Source of the DNA: Leishmania infantum JPCM5
Lineage: Eukaryota; Euglenozoa; Kinetoplastea; Trypanosomatida; Trypanosomatidae
Length of the DNA: 64,000 bases
Assembly (NCBI RefSeq): GCF_000002875.2
Contig: NC_009409.2
Coordinates: forward strand, 678,627 to 742,626
Reading direction: 5' to 3'
The notes beneath the pieces were generated by a model. It did no database searches. It was not told the origin of the DNA and saw only the letters and a list, made by a program, of their open reading frames with translations. The translations under genes and the position numbers were made by a program. This document shows positions 9,764-19,828 of this stretch, one piece after another; the stretch's first letter is position 1, and every line of letters begins with the position of its first letter.

Positions 9764-12361
9764 TTACCTTTTCTCCGAGGTGCTAATGCCACTACTATTG
9801 CCGCTGCCGCTGCTGGAGCTGGCACCACCGCTTGCACTGCTGCTGGCGTGGCCGGCGCTGGACGATGAACCTGCAGAGGCGCCACCACCGCCACTCCCAG
9901 ACGCGGAAGAGGACGGGGCACGCGAGGAGCGCTTCTTGAGGATCCGCTCCGCTTCGCGGTCCGCCTTCTCCTTCATCCAGACCTGCTTCTTCTCCCGTAG
10001 CAACCGCTTCATCGTCTTGGCCTCGACGGTGCGCGGCATTGCCGGCATAGGAAAAATGACACTACGACAATTCTCAGTGCCGCAGCTGCACACGAAGTGA
10101 GGCATCGACTCATCGCGCAGGGTGGCGTAGTCGACCGTGAGCTCCTCGCCAACGTTGATCTGCCGCTTGGCGGCGAAGAGCAAGGTGCGGCCGTGCACAA
10201 AACCCATGTTCGGCTCACACGAGTGGCGCAGCGCCACCGCTTGGTGAATACCATCGCCGCGGCAGATGACGCAGCCGACTGTGGGCTCCTCCTCGCCCAG
10301 CTTGTAGAGCGACTTGGCCACCACCGGGATCGGGTGCACCGCGTCGCCAAAGAGGCACTTGCCGGCCGCTACTGTTTTGCTGGCTCGCGTGGAGAACTGC
10401 CCGTTTCGGTCGTGACTGATGAAGTACCACGGCTTGCGTGCCGCCTGGTCTCGCAGTGCCCGCGCCACGGCGTTGGCAACGAAGCGCTCGTGGTTCCAGT
10501 GTGGGTCTCCCTCGACCATCACGTCTGCGAAGTCGCCACCGTCCTTCGGGGCGTACCACATACCGCAGTTCGGGTTAATCTCCAGGAAGTACGGCTCCCC
10601 GGTCAGCTCGTCGATGCGGAAGTCGACGCGACCGTAGCCGACGCCGCTCATGATGTACTTGAACGCGTTTCGGGCCATATCCGTGATGGCGGTGTAGGCC
10701 GGGTCCGACGAGGCGAGGAAGCCGTACGCCTGATCGCCACACTCCATCGTCCACTTCTTCTCAAAGTACGCAAAGTCGTCGTTGTTCTGCAGGAAGTTGA
10801 ACATGAGCGGCTTGAATACCTTCACGCCGAACGGGCTGCCAGGGTCTGCACAGGCCAGCACGGTGCCCTCGCGGCCCCGAATGAACTCCTCCACCAGCGC
10901 GTGGTTGTACTCCTTGATGAAGCCGCGCACCTTCGTCCGCAGCTGATCCAGCGTGTCACAGCGGCTGTCTTTTTGAATGCCAACGGATGCGTAGCCGGAG
11001 AGGTGCTTCACGATCACTGGGAACTTCAGGTGCCGGCACTTCTTGGCGAGGCTCTCATCGTTGCTGAGCAGCACAAAATTGGGCACCTTGACACCGCTCG
11101 ACCCGACCATCAGCTTCATGTCGATCTTGCTCGGCTCAAAGCCGCGCGAGTCCGTGCCGGTGAAGGCGGCGTTCTGCTCCTCCAGCGCCTCTACCACGTC
11201 GACGCCGGCGCGCTTCTCATCACGGCCGCCGTCGCAGAGGTTGAAGAAGACGTCGTACTTGTTGGAGGTCACCAGCTTACGCACGGTGCGGTACGAGTCG
11301 ATTTTCTTCATGGACACATCGGCGAAGGAGTACTTGTGCCGGTCCTTCTTCATGTAGTGCTGCGGCGTGCACCAGTAGTTGTCCACGCTGGCCGTTGCCG
11401 AGTCGGTGCCGTCGTAGCTGCTACTGAGTACGCAAATGCGGATGCGCTTTCGCTTCTTTGCCTTGGCGCGTACAGCGGCGGTGGCGGACGGGGAAGAGGC
11501 TGCCGAGCGGCCGTGGGAGGCGGCGTGTGCGACCGTGACCGCCTTCTTCGCAGTTGCGCCGGTGCCGCTGAGGGAACCAGTTGAGGCCCTTTTGCACGTG
11601 AGAGGGCGCCTAGATCCTCTCGTCGCTGCACTGCTGCCAGGCGTTGGCGGCGAGCCCGACGGGGGCGGGGGGACTCGGCTGCTCTTCTTCTTGCGTCGAC
11701 AAGCGGTGGTGCGCGACTGGGCAGAGGCTGCGCCCGGCGACAGCGACGCCACGATACCACCACCGCTGCCACTACTACTGCGACCCGCCCCGCTACCCTG
11801 GTTCGCTGAGGTGCCACCAGACGCTGCGCTGGCCGACGCTGTCGCCGCCGAGCCACCAGAGGCGGAGGAGGCTGGCGTGGATGCGGCCTTTGCCTTCGGT
11901 CCTGCGCGCTTGCTCTTCAGTATACGGCGGCTTGCCTTGACCTTTTTGATCCACTTGCCTGCCTGCTGCTGCTTGGCGGCCCCGCTGCCGCGGAATCCAC
12001 TACCGCCGCCGTAGCCGTTGATGCTGCTGCTGCCGCCGGCGCCACTGTTGGCCGAGGAGGAGCCGCTGCTGCCTGCCGCTCCGTTCTTGCTGTCGCTGAA
12101 GCGGTGGTCATGCCCATGGAAGGCCCCGCTGCTCCCTGATGCCGCCGTGCTCGCGTAGAGACGTTGCTGGTAGACCAAAGCGGTTCCGGCGACGAGCGCG
12201 GTGCGCGGTGCAGTCGCCGACCAGTGGCCGAGCAGCTGCACGCGGCACGTCGATAGCGGCGCTGCTATCGCAAGGATGGCCGCTGCGTTGGGGGAGTAGT
12301 GCAAGCATCGCAACGCACCGGCCGCCCATCGCGCAGCGCCCCTGCCGCCGCGCCAGATCAT
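9764..12361 (-). CDS. ATP-grasp (D-Ala-D-Ala ligase-like) / SET-domain fusion protein, probable mitochondrial
   Basis: 865 residues with an unusual architecture. The N-terminus (MIWRGGRGAARWAAG) is Arg/Ala-rich without acidic residues, like a mitochondrial presequence. A Ser/Gly/Ala-rich linker runs to about residue 300. Residues of about 305-640 form an ATP-grasp domain of the D-Ala-D-Ala ligase type: FPVIVKHLSGYASVGI (nucleotide lysine and glycine loop), ALVEEFIRGREGTVLA, GRVDFRID, and the metal-binding FLEINPNCG. Residues of about 650-755 form a SET domain with RHSCEPN (the NHxCxPN motif) and GEELTVDY, followed by a post-SET CxCx4C (CSCGTENC). Both modules keep their key motifs, so both could be active: an ATP-dependent ligase and a SAM-dependent lysine methyltransferase. 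The substrate is unknown. The frame opens at a TTG (12370); the first ATG is at 12361. The C-terminus is low-complexity Ser/Gly. Confidence 0.87.
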   Translation of the reverse strand: MIWRGGRGAARWAAGALRCLHYSPNAAAILAIAAPLSTCRVQLLGHWSATAPRTALVAGTALVYQQRLYASTAASGSSGAFHGHDHRFSDSKNGAAGSSGSSSANSGAGGSSSINGYGGGSGFRGSGAAKQQQAGKWIKKVKASRRILKSKRAGPKAKAASTPASSASGGSAATASASAASGGTSANQGSGAGRSSSGSGGGIVASLSPGAASAQSRTTACRRKKKSSRVPPPPSGSPPTPGSSAATRGSRRPLTCKRASTGSLSGTGATAKKAVTVAHAASHGRSAASSPSATAAVRAKAKKRKRIRICVLSSSYDGTDSATASVDNYWCTPQHYMKKDRHKYSFADVSMKKIDSYRTVRKLVTSNKYDVFFNLCDGGRDEKRAGVDVVEALEEQNAAFTGTDSRGFEPSKIDMKLMVGSSGVKVPNFVLLSNDESLAKKCRHLKFPVIVKHLSGYASVGIQKDSRCDTLDQLRTKVRGFIKEYNHALVEEFIRGREGTVLACADPGSPFGVKVFKPLMFNFLQNNDDFAYFEKKWTMECGDQAYGFLASSDPAYTAITDMARNAFKYIMSGVGYGRVDFRIDELTGEPYFLEINPNCGMWYAPKDGGDFADVMVEGDPHWNHERFVANAVARALRDQAARKPWYFISHDRNGQFSTRASKTVAAGKCLFGDAVHPIPVVAKSLYKLGEEEPTVGCVICRGDGIHQAVALRHSCEPNMGFVHGRTLLFAAKRQINVGEELTVDYATLRDESMPHFVCSCGTENCRSVIFPMPAMPRTVEAKTMKRLLREKKQVWMKEKADREAERILKKRSSRAPSSSASGSGGGGASAGSSSSAGHASSSASGGASSSSGSGNSSGISTSEKR

Positions 12362-13467
12362 GAAGGACAAAGAGGAAAGATAAGAGGATGAGCTCTTTTC
12401 AACAAGCGCAGGTGTCCGCAGATGCGCGTTTACGTGTGTGTGCGCGCGTGCGTGCCCCTCTCTCCCTCTCGCGGGCGCGATGGGGCACGTTACTTTAAAT
12501 AAGGGGCTGCTACGCTTTCTATGATGGGTGAGTGTCTATGTTGTATAAATGGGTGTGCAAAGGCGTACACGTACGTGCGCGCGCGCGTATGTGCGTGCAC
12601 ACACGTCTGGCACTGTGCGTGCGAGTGATCGAGTCTGTGGCTGCTCTGTGTATGTGTGTGCTTGTGCCGGGTGTGGGGTGGGTGGGCGTGCGGGCGGGCA
12701 TCAGCCGATCCATACACGAGGATGGGAGAGTGTAGGAGAACATTGCAAGCGAGGAGCAGAAGGAACATGAGGTGAAGGCGCCATCGATGGGCAGCGTACT
12801 GCCCTCCCCCCGTGAGAGACCTGAGGGAGGGGAGGGGAGTGGAGCGGCGCGGGCCGGCATCGACGTCCCGCAATTTTGCTGTGCTCGCAAGCGCAGACAG
12901 AACGAGTGAGCGCGCACCTGCAGCTTCCGGGAGGGAGGAGGGGAGGGGTGGGGCTAGATGGTGACGAGGATGGGTGAAGTGTGCCACTGTGCATGTGTGC
13001 GCGTGTCGCTGTAGGGGTGGGGTGGGGGGTCGATGCTCACCTCGCCACCCGATGGCGAGGGACACCTACACACACCACACAAAGCAAGACGACGCGGGGA
13101 CACGGTGAGCGGCATTGGAGAAAGCAAAAAAAAACGTCCAAAGAATACTTCAGCGCACGTGCTGTCTGTGTGTGCGGTGCGCTCACGGATACATCGATGG
13201 GAGGCGGGGTGGGGATAGGGAGAGGGAGAAGCAGATGGATGATGGGGGCGGGTGGGCAGCGCGGCAAGATCGGGGGGGGGGAAGGGTGGGGGCTTGGTGA
13301 AAAGCAGTGTGAACGCTTTCCTCATTGAATCGCTGCAATGTGACGAGAGTAGCCAACGCTGCGAGAGGAAGGGGAATCCCGCCCACCTCGTCCACGCCCC
13401 TTCCCAGTCGCCGCACTCCTCCTTCACAACCCCCGATCATTGCTCTCATGTCGAGTCTCTCAACCTG
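12362..13467. other. Intergenic spacer
   Basis: GC-rich, with alternating CG/TG tracts near 12570-12605, G-runs near 13018-13030 and 13271-13279, and an A9 run near 13125-13134. No gene seen. Confidence 0.75.
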
Positions 13468-14370
13468 TTAGAGGTCGCCGTCGTTATCCATGTCGAGCGC
13501 CTCTTGGTAGGGGTCAGGCGCCGCACGCAGGGGCATCGCCTTCCCCACGCGCACAACGCCGATGATACCAAGCCCGTCGGGGTCGACGTAACAGCCCTCG
13601 TATGCCTTCTCTGCTACGGCGCGCCATTTGAACTGCAGCACGCGGCTGTAGTTGTGCCCACCCCACGGCTGATTCTTCCAGTTTTGCTCTGCTACGTAGA
13701 CACGGCGAGGATGCAGGCGCATCTTCTTCAGCTCTTTCAGCTTCTCTGGGCCGCCGGCCGCTTCGACGTCGTCCTCCACCTTCACCACCACCGCGATGTG
13801 ACCTGCAGGAATGGTGTTCTTGTCCATGCGGTAGACGATCGCGTCCGCCCTCCGCGGCGCGTTGAACTTGCGCTCCTCCATGCCCGTCACCTCCTCGTAG
13901 TTGGTGATGTACTCCGCAGACCAGCCCTGCTCCGGTTTGGCAGGGTTGAAGTAGTCCACCGTCTTCCACAGCTGATTCGTGTTCTCGACGAGGCGCGGCA
14001 TGACCCCGCGGTTCCACACGAGCCACCGCATGCAGTAGTCAAACGCGGTGTAGCGGTAGGCAGTCATGACAATGCGCGTCTCGGATGGGTCGCCGCGGCG
14101 GCCGTTGTCCATTGGGTCCATGAGGCTCACGTAGTTGATGTAGGTTGAGGAAAACTTGGTATTGCAGTTGCTGTACGCCGGAACGTCGTCGGCGACACCG
14201 AGGAGCTGCCCGAACGGCGTTGCACAATCTGTCAGCGGATCGTAGCCCGAGTACTTGCGTTGCACCATGCTCATGTGTTTCTCGTAGTCGTACACGGAGT
14301 AGTAGTAGAGGGCACCGAGGCACAGCAGCGTCGTGCACGCACAGAGCAGCGCGACGCGCACAAGGTTCAT
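13468..14370 (-). CDS. Membrane-anchored CHAP-domain protein related to trypanothione/glutathionylspermidine synthetase amidase, probably inactive
   Basis: 300 residues. Residues 5-25 are one hydrophobic segment (signal anchor) with the domain after it. The domain follows the GspS/TryS amidase (CHAP, peptidase C51-like) order: PFGQLLGVADDVPAYSNCN, then a helix at 105-122 (YRYTAFDYCMRWLVWNRG), GHIAVVVKV around 190-198 and VYVAEQNW around 224-231. By alignment from memory to the E. coli GspS amidase helix (WQC-VEF-ARR), the nucleophile position is Ala109. The histidine (His191) and the Glu of AEQN (Glu228) are kept. Cys113 is one helical turn away and does not match. No ATP-grasp synthetase domain is present. 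An inactive amidase fold used for binding is the simplest reading. The ATG at 14370 precedes the anchor directly. Confidence 0.78.
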   Translation of the reverse strand: MNLVRVALLCACTTLLCLGALYYYSVYDYEKHMSMVQRKYSGYDPLTDCATPFGQLLGVADDVPAYSNCNTKFSSTYINYVSLMDPMDNGRRGDPSETRIVMTAYRYTAFDYCMRWLVWNRGVMPRLVENTNQLWKTVDYFNPAKPEQGWSAEYITNYEEVTGMEERKFNAPRRADAIVYRMDKNTIPAGHIAVVVKVEDDVEAAGGPEKLKELKKMRLHPRRVYVAEQNWKNQPWGGHNYSRVLQFKWRAVAEKAYEGCYVDPDGLGIIGVVRVGKAMPLRAAPDPYQEALDMDNDGDL

Positions 14371-15130
14371 GATGAGTGTGTGCGTGTGTATAAGGGTAGG
14401 TCTTTGTGTGAAGAGGTGGGTCTTTGATAGAAGCGTGATGGCTGGCTATGTGTGTGTGCGTGTGCATGCATGTGCGGTCTTCGTCTATGTACGTAGAGGT
14501 GAGTTGCGGTGAGCGAGGATGGACATGTGTGCGCGTGCGCGTGTGCTTGACTGCATAGAGGATTAGCAGGATGAGAGAAAGTGCGTGTGTGTATGACGGA
14601 ATGTGACAAGCAGCGAGCGAAGCGTGCAGCGCTTGTCGACGAATGACGGCCGCAGCGGCCCCGCCGTCTGGTGCACACGTTCACATGCGTATATATATAT
14701 GTATATGCTTGTCCAGGCATACGAACGAGGGCGTGCAGATCCTTTTTCCACGGCGCTCCGCCCTCGTTCCCCATCACAGCCTTCAAAACGACCGCGCTCA
14801 TGCGTGCGCAGGAGAGTGACCGATGAAGGAGTAGGGGTGCACCGAGCAGCGGTCAAGGGCTGCCGTCCACGCAACTAGGCACACGCCACCAGCAGCTGTA
14901 CACCGCACAACGCCCTTCACCTTCTTTCTCGCCCGTCAGTCCCACGTTAACGTCTCTTCACTGTTCGTCTTTGCCACTTGTGCAAGCGTCTTGCATGGCT
15001 CTCGCGAAGCGCACACGGCGGCGCAGACTCGTCCCCTCCCTCTCCTCTGTTTGTGTGTCTGTGCCCTTCGGTGGCTTCCAGAGGTGCCCTCTTTCGCCCC
15101 TCCTCTCGTACCCGAGTTCACCGCCAGACG
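14371..15130. other. Intergenic spacer
   Basis: Contains GT-rich tracts at 14375-14395 and 14450-14475 and a short TA tract at 14690-14706. No gene seen. Confidence 0.75.
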
Positions 15131-18100
15131 CTAGTAGACACACCTGCAGTCACAGCCCTTCGGGCAACACCGCACTGTGGGGTCGTTCCACCAGCTGCTG
15201 ATGTGCTCCACGTGCCCGCCGTGCCCGCAGCGAGCGCACTGAACGACGAGGCAGCCTTCCTCCCGCAACGTCCTCGGCGTCGCGCGCGTCGCTTCCGGAC
15301 CACTTTTAGAGCTTGCCGTGCCGTCGACAGGGCGACCGTCATCCCTGTCCTTTTTCCGCCGCAGCGTGTCTGAATCCCTCTCCACCGAGGCGGCGGCGTG
15401 CGAGCGGTGTCGCATCTCCGTCAGCGGCGCTGACGCCGCCGTAGCGCTGCCGCTTCCACTGACGTCTGCGTGGGTGACGGTGTTGCGGAGCAGCGACAGG
15501 CCGCACACGGCGCAGACGCTGATTGGGGCATGCACGCGACGGCACATCTCCGCCGAGGACGCCACGAGCGGCGCTAACGGGAGGAGGCCAGCTGGCGCAC
15601 AGGCAGCAGTACATTTCGAAGGGTCGCTATGAATGAGGCAGGTATGCGCCGCGGTTGCGATGCGGTCATCTGCGGCGCTGACGCGGTGGTGCCCGCAGAC
15701 CTCACCCCTCTGCAAGAGTGGCAGCAGGCGCTGGAGCGAAAACCGCACGAGCCGAACCTCGCACAGCAACGTGTGCTCTTGCGCGACAGCCAGCACCCGC
15801 TCTGTGAAGCTAACCACCTCGATCAATTCAGCCAAGTGCCGGCGACGCAACTGCGAGGGTGGATTACCTCCCACCGCCGGCTGGTCGCTGTCTGCGGGCA
15901 GGATGCTGACGGGGACGCGACCGCGGCCGCTTCGTCCACCGCTGCCGGGCTCCGCTTGCCGCCCACTGTCAACCTGCTGCAGCACGCCCGGGAGCAGCAG
16001 CGAGCACACCGCTAACCCGGCCCAAAACGGAAGCCGCCTATCTCGCAGTGCGCGCACCGTCTCCATCAGCGCAGGCCAGAGCACCACGCCCACGTACAAC
16101 ACCCCCGTGGACGGCGTGCCGACGTTCTTGGCGAGCCGTCGGAGGACCTGCAAGAGGTCGCTCACATCTGGAAGCCGCAGCGCCTTCGCCAGTTTCGCGT
16201 TCGCGTGTAGCGTCGCGTTAGCTGTCTTGCCGCTGAACAAGCGCACGCTGTCCCACCCGCACTTGTACATGGTGCCCAGCACGTGGGCAGGAAGCACATA
16301 GCTGGGCAATGCCTTGCCCAGTTCAAACTGCGACGTGCAGCTCACCACCGTGCCAGCGCGCATCTTTTCAGTCCCATCGGCATCCTGAGGCCCCGCGTAG
16401 ATGTGTCGTAGGCACAACGGCAATCGACGAAACGGAGGCCGCAGTGCCGTCGCGCCGGACCCATCGCCGTTGCTGCCGGCGGTAGTGGTACTCACCCCAT
16501 GGCGCGCGCGACGCGCCGGCATCGGCGTGCCCAACACCGCCACGTCACCCTGTGGCAGGAGCACCGCCATGAAGCTCTTGGCAGGGCGCCGGCGAGAGGG
16601 GTAGAGAACTGAGACTCCGGCGCCTGCACTGGTTGCCACGACACCGCTGCTCACACCACCACCAGTCGCAGCCGCCGCCCCCGGCGCCGGCGCGGGGACT
16701 GACGCAGTCGAGGATGTCGCTCCACCATACAGAGCACCGCCCCCAATAGCGGCAGACGCGCTAGTCGATGCTGCCGTTGATTGCGCGGAAGGGCTGCTCG
16801 CTGCCACGCTGGTGCCCCCCATCTTGCTCGACGCTGCCGCGGCAGCTGCGGCCGATCCTGGCAGGGAACCGCCAGCCACAGGGGCTGAGACACCAACGGC
16901 GGTCGCTGCCGCCGCCGCGACAGCAGCGCCACCGCCGCCACTAAGGTGCATGCTCGTCATGACTGGCGGCACGCGGGCGCTGCCACCGCCGTAGGCCATC
17001 GCAATCCGAGAGGGGAGGATAAGGTGGTGCACGTCGAGCTCCACGGCACTCCAGTAGCGCAGCAGCATTGCAAAATCAAGCAGAAAAGGATATGTTTTGT
17101 TGATGCCGCTGCCGTACTGGTGCTCCTGGCCACCACGCACATTCGCAGTCGCATTGCTCGCCATCATCGACACCAGAGAAGGGGAGGACAGGATGAGCGA
17201 ATCGCCCGTGCCGGCGCGCGCCTCGGCAATCCATCGTAAGAGACGGCGCCCCACATCGGACACGACGAATGCGGTGAGCGTTGGCGTTGCCGTGTCGGCC
17301 ACCCTCGAGGCGGTGCCGTCCGCCCTGCCGTGATCACTGAAAGGGAAGGAGCTGTCGGGCGGACCGGCCGTGCCGCATGCCCCGTCCCCCGCCCCGCTGC
17401 GGGCATACCACACGGGGGAGCTGGTGCGGCTCCTGGACGTGCTTCCATGCAGCTGATGAGGCTGGGACCTGCCACTGCTGCTTCCGCCGGTGGTGCTGCC
17501 GCGGTGATGACCCGCGGTGACGGCCCAGGAGGAGGTTGAATGATCGCCCACACCGCCGAACGAGACTTCCTCGAACAGCTGCCACTGACATGGCTCGCTT
17601 GGATAGCGAGCCGGGAAGACAACTTCGAGAGCCGCGGTGGCGATGAGGAGCGGTAGACCTGAAGCGCCCGAGGGCGAGGCGGCGTCCATGCCGGCGTTGC
17701 TGTGGGAAGCGAGGCTGGCCACATGGGCGCCCGACAAGGCACCGGGGCCACTCGCCAGTTTGCCGCGACTACTGTTTGCGGTAGGAACGCGCTGGTTGCT
17801 AACTCCACCGACGCCGAGACGCCCTTCTGCACTCGCATGATTGACGTGTCTGCTCGTAGCAGACGACGTCGTGGCTGCGGTGCCCGCACGAGCCGCTGCG
17901 CCGACTCCTGCGCCTGGGCCGCGATGACGGCCGTGCTGCGAAAGCCACTCCAGGGGCCGAGATAGCTCCATCAGCACCGCGCAGGTGCCTTGACGCGGTC
18001 GCTGCACCGGGTTTGAAAGCACAGCGTAGGCATGCACGCCACGGGTAAGTGTTCCTTGACTGCTGCGTAAGTCGCTCGACAACTGTGGATAGTGGCGGAA

Positions 18101-18229
18101 CGGCCCTATGAAGTCCCCACTTTCGTCTGAATCTCCTTCACTGGCGTACAGGTCGACGTGGAAGTGCGCCAGCTGACGCGCAACGGCCAAGTCTCGCTCG
18201 ACGGCGCACAGGAGAGCCTGTGAGAGCAT
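15131..18229 (-). CDS. RWD and C-terminal zinc-finger (RING-type) protein resembling GATOR2/SEA subunits (WDR59-like), without a beta-propeller
   Basis: 1032 residues. Near residues 190-220 a segment with VFPARYPSEPCQW has the YPxxxP signature of an RWD domain. The middle is Ala/Gly/Ser-rich low complexity. The C-terminus holds a paired-cysteine module: CAVC at about 906-909, then after an 87-residue insert CLVVQCARCGHGGHVEHISS (993-1012) and CCPKGCDCRC. The CGHGGHxxH plus CPxGCxCxC pattern is what I know from the C-terminal zinc fingers of WDR59, WDR24 and Mios, the GATOR2/SEACAT subunits that regulate TORC1. WDR59 also has an RWD domain, but its N-terminal WD40 propeller is absent here. The frame opens at TTG 18448, but the first ATG is 18229. 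Role inferred: nutrient signalling at lysosome- or acidocalcisome-like membranes. Confidence 0.7.
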   Translation of the reverse strand: MLSQALLCAVERDLAVARQLAHFHVDLYASEGDSDESGDFIGPFRHYPQLSSDLRSSQGTLTRGVHAYAVLSNPVQRPRQGTCAVLMELSRPLEWLSQHGRHRGPGAGVGAAARAGTAATTSSATSRHVNHASAEGRLGVGGVSNQRVPTANSSRGKLASGPGALSGAHVASLASHSNAGMDAASPSGASGLPLLIATAALEVVFPARYPSEPCQWQLFEEVSFGGVGDHSTSSWAVTAGHHRGSTTGGSSSGRSQPHQLHGSTSRSRTSSPVWYARSGAGDGACGTAGPPDSSFPFSDHGRADGTASRVADTATPTLTAFVVSDVGRRLLRWIAEARAGTGDSLILSSPSLVSMMASNATANVRGGQEHQYGSGINKTYPFLLDFAMLLRYWSAVELDVHHLILPSRIAMAYGGGSARVPPVMTSMHLSGGGGAAVAAAAATAVGVSAPVAGGSLPGSAAAAAAASSKMGGTSVAASSPSAQSTAASTSASAAIGGGALYGGATSSTASVPAPAPGAAAATGGGVSSGVVATSAGAGVSVLYPSRRRPAKSFMAVLLPQGDVAVLGTPMPARRARHGVSTTTAGSNGDGSGATALRPPFRRLPLCLRHIYAGPQDADGTEKMRAGTVVSCTSQFELGKALPSYVLPAHVLGTMYKCGWDSVRLFSGKTANATLHANAKLAKALRLPDVSDLLQVLRRLAKNVGTPSTGVLYVGVVLWPALMETVRALRDRRLPFWAGLAVCSLLLPGVLQQVDSGRQAEPGSGGRSGRGRVPVSILPADSDQPAVGGNPPSQLRRRHLAELIEVVSFTERVLAVAQEHTLLCEVRLVRFSLQRLLPLLQRGEVCGHHRVSAADDRIATAAHTCLIHSDPSKCTAACAPAGLLPLAPLVASSAEMCRRVHAPISVCAVCGLSLLRNTVTHADVSGSGSATAASAPLTEMRHRSHAAASVERDSDTLRRKKDRDDGRPVDGTASSKSGPEATRATPRTLREEGCLVVQCARCGHGGHVEHISSWWNDPTVRCCPKGCDCRCVY

Positions 18230-19828
18230 CCCGCCTGTGAAAAGAGAGTCTCTGAGGTGAAGAAGAGGGGGAAGGGCGTGGGCTGTTGGGCGCTCCGCGT
18301 ATCGGACGCAATGAACGATAAAATGATGAAGAGTTATCGCAAGGTGTGCAGACGGAGATGTATTTATATATACAGATATTGTGTGCCGGGAGGGCGGCGG
18401 CTCTGCAGCTAGGGAGCAGCCAAGTGCATAGAGCACAAGAGGAGGCAAGCTCGACAGGCGTGGAAGGCCCCACTGGAAGACGGCCCCCCCCCCCAGGTGC
18501 GTGTGCGTAGGTGTATGTGTGCGTGTGATGTTTGGCTAGGGAGTACCGAAAAGCCCACCGACGCAAGCAAGGCGTGAGTAGGGGAGGACGTCCGGCACTC
18601 GTCGCTTCGGTGATGCCCTCCGCACTGTGTCTCACCGTCACCCCCGCATGGACCGATGCGTCAACAGGTTTCTTACCCCTGCTTCTGACCCTTCAGTGAG
18701 CGCAGACTGGGTTGTGGTCGGCTCCGATGTTTGCGTAGTAGACGCGCGCACAGAAGTGAGCCGCACAGCAAGCAGCAAGAGGGAGAGGGGCATGGGGGCG
18801 AACATGAAGAGGGACAGCATGGATCGCATGCGTATGTAGGGCCTTCCGACACCGTCACGGAGGCGGCGACGGGGACACTGCGCATGCGCGCTGTCTCAAC
18901 AGGCACTGCCGTAGAGAGGAAACCACCTACACCAAGAGAAACAAAACGAAAAACAAACGTTGCCGTGCTCAAGGGGCCACGCACAGCAAGAGGATTCGAG
19001 GGCAGCACAAGACCATCTCTCCGCTGCGTTCCCGATTTCGATGCCGAAGAGCACCTTCATTGGATTGCCCACGCTTTTGTTGATTCTATTTTCGCCCCCC
19101 CCCCCTTTCGGCGTTCTGTCATGAGGCGTAACGCCTCTCCTGCAAAGGACGGACACGCACACGCGTGAACGCACAGACTTCTGACACCGACTCGCAAGCA
19201 CTCATGTGGGCGCGCTGCTGCCACGGATCTGCGTCTGTGGGTCGATGTCTGTGCATGCGTGGAGGCGGGCTGGGGTTCTTCTGTGGGAGGGGCGGCATGT
19301 GCCCCAGTGCCGGAAAGTGCTGCCCGACACGCGAGGCAACGACAACGACAGGGGCCACGGCAGAGGCACCATCACACGCACAAACACACGTACATACACA
19401 GGCATGTATAGATACACAGACATACATGCATACACACACATGCATGCACATTCACACACCTCTACACACGCGCAGAAAGAAATAATACTAGACTGTGAAG
19501 AAGGGCAGTGACAGCACACAAACTCAGGCGAAAGAAGCGACAGCAGGGCTAACGGAAAATATGCGGAGGACGTTGCGCGAAGATGTGATGCGCGCACGGG
19601 GAGGCAGACAGCGGGGACACGCCAAACGCACCGCCCATGCATATCATGTCGCGCCATCAACGTTTTTTTTGTTGTTGTTTTGCACCCGCTGTGGGACAGG
19701 CAGCTAGCATTTTTGTGTGTGTGTGTGTGTGTGTGCTGGCTCATTCCTCGCGAAAAGACGAAGCACCGCCTGCTTACACCTGCCCGAGCATTCTCTCTCT
19801 CCCGCTATCTCGTGTGGCTGCTTGCCGG
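18230..19828. other. Intergenic spacer (1.6 kb)
   Basis: Contains C-runs at 18484-18494 and 19095-19105, a CA/TA-rich stretch at 19378-19465 and (TG)n at 19714-19735. A 63-codon minus-strand frame (18638-18829) with a signal-peptide-like start is noted under findings. No other gene seen. Confidence 0.65.
19714..19735. repeat. (TG)11 microsatellite
   Basis: TG on the plus strand, so (CA)n in RNA: opposite in orientation to most of the dinucleotide repeats here. Confidence 0.95.

Noticed and set aside
10097..11584. 495-codon plus-strand open frame
   Set aside because: It lies entirely antisense to the ATP-grasp/SET gene, whose domains are clear. Long antisense frames are expected in GC-rich coding sequence with GC-rich third positions.
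13252..14148. 298-codon plus-strand open frame
   Set aside because: Antisense to the CHAP-domain gene, with no recognisable domain and against the transcription direction.
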